NCBI GenBank assembly: GCA_012274175.1
Contig: JAAOZZ010000217.1
Location: forward strand, 1-6,711
Source of the DNA: Betaproteobacteria bacterium
Lineage (GTDB): Bacteria; Pseudomonadota; Gammaproteobacteria; Burkholderiales; Usitatibacteraceae
Length of the DNA stretch: 6,711 bases
Direction of reading: 5' to 3'
The notes beneath the pieces are model-generated. The model saw only the letters and a list, made by a program, of their open reading frames with translations, ran no database searches and was not told where the DNA came from. Both the position numbers and the translations under genes were made by a program. Positions 1 through 5,740 of this stretch are shown here, piece after piece. How positions within the stretch are numbered: the first letter of the stretch is position 1; the number at the start of each line of letters is the position of its first letter.

Positions 1-958
1 ATGGATCGAGCGGCTCGATGTCGAGCGGGAGAACCTGCTCCGTGCCCACGAATATGCCGGGCAATCCGCAAGCGGGACCGAGCTCGGCCTGAACCTGGTG
101 AACGCGGTCAAGCGCTACTGGATCAACAGCGGCCTGCTGGAGCTGGGCTTGCGCGTGACGCTGGAGGCGCTAGCTCGCCCCGGCGCCCAGGAACGGTGCT
201 TTCCGCGCCTGCGCGGCCTGTTCGACGCGGGACAGCTCGGATTCTTCGTCGGCCGCTACGAGCAGGCGCGCGCCTGCCTCGAGGAAAGCCTCTCGATCGC
301 GCGCGCGATGCATGACGAGGGCAAGGTCGCGATGGTGCTCACGCCCCTCGCGTGGGCCGCGCGGGCGCAGGGCGACCTGCCCACCGCGCGCGCCTGCCTG
401 CAGGAGGCGCTCGCCCTCGCGGAGAAACTCGGCGACCGCCGCGAGATCCTGGCCGCGACCAATGCGCTGGCACAGATCCACCGCATGGAAGGGGACCTGC
501 GCGGCGCCGAGACGCTCTACCGGCGTGTGATCCCCTGGGCGCGGCAGGGCGGCGATCGCGAGGCGACCGCGATCGGCCTGCTCAACCTCGCCATCGTCGC
601 CATCGCGCTCGAAGCGCCGCACGACGCGGGGGCGGCCCTGAAGGAGGCCTGCGCGCTGGCCGACGACATCGGATCGCGGCGCGTGGGCCACGGCGTGCTG
701 GAAGTCGCCGCCGCTCTGGCCACCTCGCTCGAACAATGGGAGCAGGCTGCCCGCCTCCTCGGAGGCGCCGAGGCCCATGGCAGCCGCGCGGGCCTGCATC
801 GCGATCCGGCCGACGAGGCGTTCCTCGCGCCCCGCATCGCCGGGGCGCGGGCGAGGCTCGGCGCCGCCGCGTTCGAGGCGCGAGTCGCGGAAGGCCGGTC
901 CCTCTCCTACGACGACGCCATGGCGCAGGCGCGCTCGCTGCTCGCTACATGTCGTTGA
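1..958 (+). CDS. C-terminal TPR region of a large signalling/regulatory ATPase-type protein (5' truncated)
   Basis: The frame is open from base 2 to the TGA at 956-958, giving about 318 residues with the N-terminus outside the window. The first residues (WIERLDVERENLLRA) match the region just after the ATPase domain in LuxR/AfsR-type and kinase-linked regulators, where a similar 'W...LE.E..NLRAAL' helix opens the TPR superhelix. At least four helical-hairpin repeats of about 40 residues follow, with TPR-like cores such as GRYEQARACLEESLSIAR, GDLPTARACLQEALALAEKLGD and GDLRGAETLYRRVI. A tail of the type 'AARLLGGAEA...LGAAAFEARVAEGRSLSYDDAMAQA' is typical of the end of these proteins. The role is probably sensing or protein contact for a transcriptional regulator or kinase; the effector domain (winged helix, LuxR HTH, cyclase or kinase) is not visible, so the exact class is unknown. 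An ATG at 98 is only an internal methionine. The last 14 bases overlap the convergent lipoprotein gene. Confidence 0.85.
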   Translation, partial: WIERLDVERENLLRAHEYAGQSASGTELGLNLVNAVKRYWINSGLLELGLRVTLEALARPGAQERCFPRLRGLFDAGQLGFFVGRYEQARACLEESLSIARAMHDEGKVAMVLTPLAWAARAQGDLPTARACLQEALALAEKLGDRREILAATNALAQIHRMEGDLRGAETLYRRVIPWARQGGDREATAIGLLNLAIVAIALEAPHDAGAALKEACALADDIGSRRVGHGVLEVAAALATSLEQWEQAARLLGGAEAHGSRAGLHRDPADEAFLAPRIAGARARLGAAAFEARVAEGRSLSYDDAMAQARSLLATCR

Positions 959-1412
959 CGATCTCCGGATCGAGCGGTGCGCAGGCCTTCTCGCCCCGCA
1001 TGATCCGCACGGTGTACTTGTAGGTGCCCGGACCCGCGTTGGCGTCGACGAGGGTGAACTTGTTGCCCTCGACCACCCGCGCGTCGCGGAACACCGATCT
1101 CGTCATTTCCTTTTCGCGGAAGGAGATGCCGTTCTTCGCGAACGTGTATCCGGGCGACCTGATTTCCCACACGATCTCGGCGTCGCGCAGCCCATGGCGC
1201 ACCCCGAGCCGGTTCGGATCGAGGTCGATGTGGCAGGCCTCGACCGTGACTTCCACCTTGCAGGGCGAGCGCTCGCAGGGCTTGCCGTCGTAGAAGATGC
1301 TCTTCGATTCGCTGGCGGCGGGAACCTCTTCGTGGTGCCACCCGCGCAGCCACGCGCATCCGGAAAGTGCGAGGCCGGCGGCGGCCACGCACAGGGCATT
1401 CTTGAAGTTCAT
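945..1412 (-). CDS. Small predicted lipoprotein of unknown function
   Basis: 155 residues. The N-terminus MNFKNALCVAAAGLALSGC is a lipoprotein signal peptide: a short positive region, a hydrophobic stretch and the lipobox L-S-G-C with the acylated Cys at 19. The mature part is about 137 residues, with further cysteines at 46, 51, 60 and 144 that could form disulfides in the periplasm. Residues about 50-140 alternate in a beta-strand-like way (KVEVTVEACHIDL, AEIVWEIRSPGYTF, NKFTLVDA, GTYKYTVRIM) and suggest a small beta-sandwich; the C-terminus ends LDPEIVNDM. I do not recognise a named family, and the fold is an inference. The start is supported by a GGGAGG Shine-Dalgarno at 1419-1424, six bases upstream. 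It lies 54 bases downstream of ygfX on the same strand, so the two may be co-transcribed. Its last codons overlap the end of the TPR gene. Confidence 0.85.
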   Translation of the reverse strand: MNFKNALCVAAAGLALSGCAWLRGWHHEEVPAASESKSIFYDGKPCERSPCKVEVTVEACHIDLDPNRLGVRHGLRDAEIVWEIRSPGYTFAKNGISFREKEMTRSVFRDARVVEGNKFTLVDANAGPGTYKYTVRIMRGEKACAPLDPEIVNDM

Positions 1413-1418
1413 GGGTTG

Positions 1419-1424
1419 CCTCCC
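1419..1424 (-). promoter_or_regulatory. Ribosome binding site of the lipoprotein gene
   Basis: Reads GGGAGG on the minus strand, six bases before the ATG at 1412. It fixes the lipoprotein start, which agrees with the signal peptide beginning at that methionine. Confidence 0.7.
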
Positions 1425-1466
1425 GGCGTTCTGGATTCGTATTGGACGGTTGGTGCGAGCGCCAGT

Positions 1467-1898
1467 CTACGCCCAGCGCAGCAGGACCCGAAGCCTGCGG
1501 AAGTCCTCGTTTCCCACCATGCCGGGCAGGATCAGCACGGCCCGGTCGATCCATGCGCCCGGCGGGCGCCACAGCACAATGGTGAGCCACGGGGCGACGA
1601 AGGAGCCGTCGCGCACGCTCCCCGCGATCCGCCGGCCGCCGGCGAAGCGCACCTCGAGCTCGCGTCCACCTCGGAGCCGGATCGCGCGCACACCACGCGC
1701 CCCGCGCCGCAGCGCCAGGCGCTGGATCGCTTCGTAGCCCGCGAGGGCCACCGCGGCCCACACCCAACCGCGGACCGTCCACGGCATCGGCGTGAGCGAG
1801 GCGATCGCGGCCGTGGCCGCGGCGGCGCCGGCGATGGCGAATGCGGCCGCACCGCTATACTGGAACTCGCATTCCACTTCCCCCACGTCCTCACCCAT
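1467..1898 (-). CDS. ygfX: YgfX-family inner-membrane protein (CptA-like)
   Basis: 143 residues from the ATG at 1898. Two hydrophobic segments (about 15-34 and 40-56) form a hairpin, followed by a basic linker (QRLALRRGARG) and a small cytoplasmic beta-rich domain. The C-terminal pattern is characteristic of YgfX: GRELEVRF...GSFVAPWLTIVLWR...VLILPGMVGNEDFRRLRVLLRW. Known for the family: in E. coli YgfX (CptA) is encoded beside SdhE/YgfY and has been reported to act as a membrane toxin affecting FtsZ and MreB; its normal role is unclear. No sdhE is visible here, but ygfZ is the divergent neighbour, a pairing that supports the assignment. The start is uncertain. The ATG at 1898 has an AGGA only four bases upstream and would share bases with the ygfZ start. 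An in-frame GTG at 1877 (giving 136 residues) starts closer to the conserved N-terminus. An open frame runs further upstream, but that part is antisense to ygfZ and is not believed. Confidence 0.8.
   Translation of the reverse strand: MGEDVGEVECEFQYSGAAAFAIAGAAAATAAIASLTPMPWTVRGWVWAAVALAGYEAIQRLALRRGARGVRAIRLRGGRELEVRFAGGRRIAGSVRDGSFVAPWLTIVLWRPPGAWIDRAVLILPGMVGNEDFRRLRVLLRWA
1856..1861 (+). promoter_or_regulatory. Possible -10 element for ygfZ
   Basis: TATACT matches five of six bases of the sigma-70 -10 consensus and stands out in this G+C-rich sequence. It lies about 36 bases before the ygfZ ATG and inside the ygfX coding region. No convincing -35 box is seen 16-18 bases upstream, so this is a suggestion only. 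If real, the ygfZ 5' leader is antisense to the start of ygfX. Confidence 0.35.
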
Positions 1899-2949
1899 GT
1901 CGTCCTGGCTCTCCTTCCTCGCCAGCCGCGGCGCCCGGCTCACCGCCACGGGCGTGGCGGACTTTGGCGACGCGCGCTCGGAGCTCGCCGCCGCCGTGGA
2001 CCACGCCATCCTCGCCGACCTCTCCCATAACGCGCTCATCGAGGTGACGGGGGACGACGCCACCGCGTTCCTGCACGCGCAGCTCACCAACGACGTGCAG
2101 GCGCTGCCCGAAGGGGCCGCCCAATGGAGCGGCTGGTGCTCCGCCAAGGGGCGCCTGCTCGCGACCTTCCTCGTGGTGCGGCGCGCCGGCGGATATTTCC
2201 TCATGCTGCCCGCGGAGATCGCTCCGGCCATCGCTCGGCGGCTCGGCATGTTCGTATTGCGCTCGAAAGTGAAGATCGCCGACGCGAGCCCGTCCTGGGC
2301 GCGCATGGGATTCGCGGGCAAGACCGCCGGCGTGATCGTCGCGCGCCACTGGGGACACACGCCGGACCCGATGCGCGCCGTGGAAAAGGACGGCGCGCTG
2401 TGCGTGGCGCTGGACGCCGAGCGCTTCGTGATCCTCGCTCCCGCGGAAGATGCGCCGCCGCTGTGGGAGGCGCTCGCGCTCAACGCCACGCCCGCCGGCG
2501 CCGATGCGTGGGAATGGTCGATGATCCACGCCGGCATCCCGGTCATCGTCGCTGCGACCCAGGAGGCGTTCGTACCGCAGATGGCGAACCTCGAGCTGGT
2601 GGGCGGCGTGAGCTTCAAGAAGGGTTGCTACCCCGGGCAGGAGATCGTCGCGCGCACCCAGTATCGCGGCGGCCTCAAGCGGCGCATGGCGCTGGTGCAC
2701 CTGGAAGGCGAGGCGCGCCCGGTCGCCGGGCAAAGTGTCTTCAGCACGCGCTTCGGCGGGCAGGCGGCGGGAACGGTCGTCGGCGTGGCGCCCGCGCCCG
2801 GCGGCGGCTTCGACGCCCTGGTGGTGGCGCAGATCGAGAGCCTCGCCGACGGCGACCTGCGCTGGAACGCCGTCGACGGAGCACCCCTCGCGTTGCGCGC
2901 GCTGCCCTACGCGCCGGGGCTGCCGGAGCCGCCCGCGGGCCGCCCGTAG
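1897..2949 (+). CDS. ygfZ: YgfZ, folate-binding Fe-S cluster/tRNA-modification factor
   Basis: 350 residues, related to the T-protein of the glycine cleavage system (GcvT fold). The family signature K-G-C-Y-P-G-Q-E is at residues 242-249, preceded by GGVSFK and followed by VARTQYRGGLKRR; Cys244 corresponds to the conserved cysteine needed for function in E. coli YgfZ. Other family stretches are DHAILADLSH, AFLHAQLTNDVQAL, SAKGRLLATFLV and MFVLRSKVKI. Known role: a cytoplasmic tetrahydrofolate-dependent protein that supports some Fe-S enzymes, including the tRNA methylthiotransferase MiaB. The start at 1897 (MSSWLSFLASRGARL) resembles betaproteobacterial homologues. There is no clear Shine-Dalgarno, because the upstream bases are C-rich; an in-frame ATG at 1792 would add 35 low-complexity residues antisense to ygfX and is less likely. 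The protein runs about 12 residues beyond the 'ALPY' where E. coli YgfZ nearly ends, into the overlap with the next gene. Confidence 0.93.
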   Translation: MSSWLSFLASRGARLTATGVADFGDARSELAAAVDHAILADLSHNALIEVTGDDATAFLHAQLTNDVQALPEGAAQWSGWCSAKGRLLATFLVVRRAGGYFLMLPAEIAPAIARRLGMFVLRSKVKIADASPSWARMGFAGKTAGVIVARHWGHTPDPMRAVEKDGALCVALDAERFVILAPAEDAPPLWEALALNATPAGADAWEWSMIHAGIPVIVAATQEAFVPQMANLELVGGVSFKKGCYPGQEIVARTQYRGGLKRRMALVHLEGEARPVAGQSVFSTRFGGQAAGTVVGVAPAPGGGFDALVVAQIESLADGDLRWNAVDGAPLALRALPYAPGLPEPPAGRP

Positions 2950-3530
2950 GCGCGCTTCCAGAGCCATTTCGCGAAGAGCCACGGCGAGGCGATCACCAGC
3001 GCCACGGCGAGGATCCCGCCCAGCAGCAGGGCGATGAGGCCTCCGCCGCCCTGCTCGAGCCGCGCCGCCCACGGATTTGCCGGCCACGCGATGCGCACGA
3101 AGGCGCCCGCCCCCGCCACGATCATTCCCAGCACCAGCAGCGCACCGATGCCGAAGCCAGCGCGGCACTGCAAGCCCCCGGAGTGACCGTGCGTGCCGAC
3201 CGCGCCGAAGCGCAGGCTCGAGGCGCATTCGCGCACGCCCGGGCCGAACGCGATCCAGAGCGCGGGCACGAGGAACGCGAGCGCCATGCCGGCGAGCGCC
3301 GCGGCGGCGGTCGCCCGCTGCGCTCGCAACCGCAGCGCGAGGCCGCGTCCGATCAGCACGAACCCCGCGCCGATCGCCCCGATCACCCAGCGCGGAACGT
3401 GGAAGGAACTTTCGTTCGCGGGGATGAGCCCGGTCGCGAGCCCCGCAAGGACGAGCCCGAACGCGGCGACCCCGAGGCCCGCGAGCACCTGCTGGCGCGA
3501 TTCCCCGCGCGGCTCCTGCGGCGCAACCAT
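2907..3530 (-). CDS. Five-helix integral membrane protein of unknown function
   Basis: 207 residues from the ATG at 3530. Hydrophobic segments are at about 15-36, 46-67, 74-96, 126-145 and 163-186, which predicts five membrane helices. Between helices 3 and 4 is a loop of about 30 residues with cysteines 102 and 122 and a His/Gly-rich stretch (GTHGHSGG). The C-terminus after helix 5 is basic (KWLWKRAYGRP) and then low in complexity (AGGSGSPGA). I do not recognise the family. The last 43 bases overlap the 3' end of ygfZ on the other strand, and this overlap encodes the low-complexity tail. The start is chosen because AAGGA lies seven bases upstream; an in-frame ATG at 3584 would run into the start of the divergent transporter gene and add 18 polar residues. 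The gene is divergent from the transporter with 41 bases between the start codons. Confidence 0.75.
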   Translation of the reverse strand: MVAPQEPRGESRQQVLAGLGVAAFGLVLAGLATGLIPANESSFHVPRWVIGAIGAGFVLIGRGLALRLRAQRATAAAALAGMALAFLVPALWIAFGPGVRECASSLRFGAVGTHGHSGGLQCRAGFGIGALLVLGMIVAGAGAFVRIAWPANPWAARLEQGGGGLIALLLGGILAVALVIASPWLFAKWLWKRAYGRPAGGSGSPGA

Positions 3531-3571
3531 GCTAGAGTCCTTTCTCTCCCCGCGCCGCCATTCTAGTCCCC
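3531..3571. promoter_or_regulatory. Short divergent promoter region between membrane protein and transporter
   Basis: These 41 bases separate two divergent start codons, so both promoters must lie here or inside the coding regions. TAGAAT on the minus strand (3560-3565) is a fair -10 box about 30 bases before the minus-strand gene. TAGAGT on the plus strand (3533-3538) is a weaker match before the transporter GTG. Neither has a recognisable -35 partner. The pentamers CTAGA (3532-3536) and TCTAG (3562-3566) form an inverted pair, which may be chance. Confidence 0.3.
3538..3542 (-). promoter_or_regulatory. Ribosome binding site that fixes the membrane-protein start
   Basis: AAGGA on the minus strand, seven bases before the ATG at 3530. 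It favours this start over the longer in-frame alternative at 3584. Confidence 0.65.
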
Positions 3572-4471
3572 GTGAAGAAGACACGATCGGCCCCGTACGC
3601 GGCGCTGGCCGCCATGGTGCTCATCTGGGGCTATTCGTGGGTGCTCATGAAGATCGCGCTGCGCCACGCGCATCCCTTCGACTTCGCGGCGCTGCGGGTG
3701 GGCATCGGCGCGGCGCTGCTTTTCGCGACCGTGAAATTCCAGCGTCGGCCCCTCGCCCTGTCCGGGTACCGCATGGCCTTCGTGCTGGGAACGCTGCAGG
3801 TCGCGCTCTTCGTGGCGCTGTCCCATTTCGCGCTGCTCTATGCCGGGCCGGGCAAGACCTCGGTGCTGGTGTTCACCATGCCCTTCTGGATGGTCGTGTT
3901 CGCGCATTTCATGCTGCGCGAGCGCATGCGCGGCATCCAGTGGCTCGCGGTGGCCCTCGCCTTCGCGGGCCTCGTGCTGATCGTGGCCCCGTGGCAGCTC
4001 ACGAGCCTCACCGGGAGCCTGCTCGCCCTGGCCGCGGGCGTGGTGTGGGCCTTTTCCGCGGTGCTCTCGAAGCGCTGGCCCACGCCCGGGGCCGATCCGC
4101 TCCTCTTCACCGCGTGGCAGCTCCTCTTCGGCTTCGGGTGGCTGGCACTCCTCGCGCGGATCCATCCCCATCCGCCGGTGGAGTGGGCCACGGAATTCAT
4201 CGTGGCACTCGCCTTCTCGGCGGTCTTCGCCACCGCCATCGGCTGGTGGCTATGGACCTACGTGCTGTCGACCACCACCGCCGGGATCGCGGGCCTGAAT
4301 TCCCTCGGCATCCCGGTGATCGCGGTGCTGGGCTCGGCGCTCCAGCTCGGGGAACGGCCGTCGGCACCGGAGCTCTCCGGCATGCTGATGATCGGCATCG
4401 CGCTCGCCATGCTGGCGTGGATCGGATTGCGCCGCGCGCGGCCCGTGGCCGCGGCGAGTCCCTGCGACTGA
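3572..4471 (+). CDS. EamA/DMT-superfamily inner-membrane transporter
   Basis: 299 residues with about ten hydrophobic segments in two tandem EamA halves (about 9-138 and 147-287), the standard size and layout of drug/metabolite transporters. The first helix carries the usual W-G-x-x-x-V motif (IWGYSWVLMKIALR). Each half ends with the family's acidic L-x-E-R/G-E-R turn: FMLRERMRG near 114-121 and LGERPS near 259-264. The protein probably moves a small metabolite or amino acid across the inner membrane; the substrate cannot be read from sequence. The start is a GTG giving MKKTRSAPYAALAAMVLIWG, which places the basic N-terminus normally before helix 1. No clear Shine-Dalgarno precedes it, and the first ATG (3614) would cut into helix 1. 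The gene ends four bases before the end of the convergent ppa gene. Confidence 0.9.
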   Translation: MKKTRSAPYAALAAMVLIWGYSWVLMKIALRHAHPFDFAALRVGIGAALLFATVKFQRRPLALSGYRMAFVLGTLQVALFVALSHFALLYAGPGKTSVLVFTMPFWMVVFAHFMLRERMRGIQWLAVALAFAGLVLIVAPWQLTSLTGSLLALAAGVVWAFSAVLSKRWPTPGADPLLFTAWQLLFGFGWLALLARIHPHPPVEWATEFIVALAFSAVFATAIGWWLWTYVLSTTTAGIAGLNSLGIPVIAVLGSALQLGERPSAPELSGMLMIGIALAMLAWIGLRRARPVAAASPCD

Positions 4472-4475
4472 GCGC

Positions 4476-5027
4476 CTACGCCGGCCCGGCCGCCTTGCGC
4501 GCCCGCTGGAACCGCTTCATGCCCTCGACGATCTCCCGCCGGGCCTGGGCCGGGCTGCCCCAACCCTCGACCTTCACCCATTTTCCCGGCTCGAGATCCT
4601 TGTAGTGGGCGAAGAAATGGGCGATCTGGGAGCGCGTGAGCTCCGGCAGGTCGCCCACGGCCTTCACGTGCCGGTAGAGCGGCGTGAGCTTGTCGATGGG
4701 CACGGCGAGCACCTTCGTGTCCCCGCCCGCCTCGTCGCTCATCCGGAGCATCCCGATGGGCCGGCAGCGCACCACCACCCCGGGCACGAGGGCGAAGGGC
4801 GTGATCACGAGCACGTCCACGGGGTCCCCGTCGTCGGCGAGCGTGCGGGGCACGTAGCCGTAGTTGCACGGGTAATGCATCGAGGTCGACACGAAGCGGT
4901 CGACGAAAAGCGCCCCGGTGTCCTTGTCCACCTCGTACTTGATGGGATCGGAGTGCATCGGGATCTCGATGATCACGTTCACGTCGCGGGCGGGATCGCG
5001 GCCCGCGTCCACGCGGTCGAGGCTCAT
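4476..5027 (-). CDS. ppa: Inorganic pyrophosphatase, class I (soluble)
   Basis: 183 residues. Hydrolyses pyrophosphate to two phosphates in the cytoplasm, pulling nucleic-acid, protein and other biosynthetic reactions forward. Alignment by eye to E. coli Ppa is ungapped over most of its length with a one-residue offset. All catalytic and metal-binding residues are present: E21, K30, E32, R44, Y56, D66, D68, D71 (signature D-G-D-P-V-D), D98, D103, K105, Y142 and K143. Blocks such as [31 protein letters not shown] and GKWVKVEGW are nearly invariant in the family. The start at 5027 has AAGGA six bases upstream. It is divergent from the HNH gene and tail-to-tail with the transporter gene, so it is probably transcribed alone. 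Length agrees with the hexameric bacterial family I. Confidence 0.97.
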   Translation of the reverse strand: MSLDRVDAGRDPARDVNVIIEIPMHSDPIKYEVDKDTGALFVDRFVSTSMHYPCNYGYVPRTLADDGDPVDVLVITPFALVPGVVVRCRPIGMLRMSDEAGGDTKVLAVPIDKLTPLYRHVKAVGDLPELTRSQIAHFFAHYKDLEPGKWVKVEGWGSPAQARREIVEGMKRFQRARKAAGPA

Positions 5028-5111
5028 GCTTCTTCCTTCGAAACAGGCACTAGCGGTGGAAATTTGGTAGATTGGTGCAGGTCTTGAGGCTGCCCAATCG
5101 CCGCATTATCC
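5028..5111. promoter_or_regulatory. Divergent intergenic region between ppa and the HNH gene
   Basis: This is the longest gene-free stretch (84 bases) and is visibly richer in A+T (for example GGAAATTTGGTAGATTGG at 5058-5075). It should hold the promoters of both genes. TAGATT (5068-5073) could be a plus-strand -10 for the HNH gene, but I find no matching -35 box. No clear minus-strand promoter is visible apart from the ppa ribosome binding site. No terminator or riboswitch is apparent. Confidence 0.35.
5034..5038 (-). promoter_or_regulatory. Ribosome binding site of ppa
   Basis: AAGGA on the minus strand, six bases before the ppa ATG at 5027. This agrees with the start inferred from the alignment to E. 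coli Ppa. Confidence 0.65.
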
Positions 5112-5720
5112 ATGAACCGAAGCCTGCCCCTCATCCTGACGCTGGATCAGCACGGCGTTCCCCACCGCTGGGTCACCTGGCAGCAGGCGGTGTGGTATTA
5201 CGCCAAGGAGCGCGTCGCCTGGGAGCTCGGGCGCGAGGCCTTCACCGTGTATGGCGGCCGCTCCCACCACACGGGCGAGCGCTCGAGCATCACCGCCAAC
5301 TCCATCATCGCCATCCGCGGCAAGGCGCTCGCGATCAAGGGCTTCAACCAGGTCCCGCCCCTCAACAACCGCGAGCTCTTCAACCGCGACCGCTTCGTCT
5401 GCGCGTTCTGCGGCGACCTCTTCTCGCCCATGCGGCTCACCTGCGACCACATCCTGCCCATGTCCCGGGGCGGACGCGACACGTGGATGAACGTGGTCAC
5501 GGCGTGCCGCACCTGCAACCAGAAGAAGGGCAGCCGCACGCCGGAGGAAGCGCGCATGCAGCTCCTCTACGCGCCCTACGTGCCCAACCGCGCCGAGTTC
5601 CTGATCCTCGCCAATCGCCGCATCCTCGCCGACCAGATGGAGTTCCTGCGCCAGCACGTGTCGGCGAACTCGCGCATCAACCAGCGCAACGTGCCGGCGG
5701 CGAGGGCGACGCTGAACTAG
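5112..5720 (+). CDS. HNH-endonuclease-fold protein
   Basis: 202 residues. The nuclease core is at about 90-145: C97-x2-C100 and C132-x2-C135 form a likely structural zinc site, D112-H113 (CDHILPMSRGG) is the metal/catalytic position, N127 lies in TWMNVVTACRTC, and N136 with QKKG completes the ββα-metal finger. This fits the HNH/McrA-like family. The first 80 residues (LDQHGVPHRWVTWQQAVWYYAK, then a G-rich stretch GGRSHHTGERSSITANSIIA) are not a domain I can name. The C-terminal part (LLYAPYVPNRAEFLILANRRILADQMEFL) is helical. I recall close full-length relatives, annotated only as HNH endonuclease, in many betaproteobacteria, which argues for a chromosomal house protein rather than a mobile or restriction enzyme; target and role are unknown. 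No good Shine-Dalgarno precedes the ATG at 5112. The gene ends 20 bases before the kinase gene, so the two may be co-transcribed. Confidence 0.9.
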   Translation: MNRSLPLILTLDQHGVPHRWVTWQQAVWYYAKERVAWELGREAFTVYGGRSHHTGERSSITANSIIAIRGKALAIKGFNQVPPLNNRELFNRDRFVCAFCGDLFSPMRLTCDHILPMSRGGRDTWMNVVTACRTCNQKKGSRTPEEARMQLLYAPYVPNRAEFLILANRRILADQMEFLRQHVSANSRINQRNVPAARATLN

Positions 5721-5728
5721 CCGAAGAG

Positions 5729-5733
5729 GGAGG
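5729..5733 (+). promoter_or_regulatory. Ribosome binding site of the histidine kinase gene
   Basis: GGAGG inside a purine-rich run (5723-5736), seven bases before the ATG at 5741. This is the strongest ribosome site in the window. It lies in the 20-base gap behind the HNH gene, so the kinase can be translated well from a shared transcript. Confidence 0.75.
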
Positions 5734-5740
5734 GGACGCC

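Noticed and set aside
956..980. GATCTCCGGATC as a hairpin terminator after the TPR gene
   Set aside because: Only four base pairs with a four-base loop, inside lipoprotein coding sequence and without a T-run.
777..2030. 417-residue plus-strand open frame across the lipoprotein and ygfX region
   Set aside because: It is antisense to a lipoprotein with signal peptide and ribosome site and to a YgfX protein with family motifs; its own product has no domain.
1899..2618. Upstream extension of the ygfX frame by 240 residues
   Set aside because: The extension is entirely antisense to ygfZ, and YgfX proteins are normally about 130-150 residues.
1891..3228. 445-residue minus-strand open frame opposite ygfZ
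   Set aside because: Arg/His/Gly-rich with no recognisable domain; it is the mirror of ygfZ, which carries the full family signature.
2124..3566. 480-residue plus-strand open frame across ygfZ and the membrane-protein gene
   Set aside because: It is out of frame with YgfZ, Arg/Gly/Pro-rich, and antisense to a convincing membrane protein.
4472..4500. GC-rich inverted sequence (CGGCCCGGCCG) at the transporter/ppa junction as a bidirectional terminator
   Set aside because: The stem is very short with almost no loop, lies inside the ppa 3' end and has no T-run on either side.
3193..4605. 470-residue plus-strand open frame overlapping the transporter
   Set aside because: It is Arg/Ala/His-rich and out of frame with the EamA transporter, which has ten clear membrane helices.
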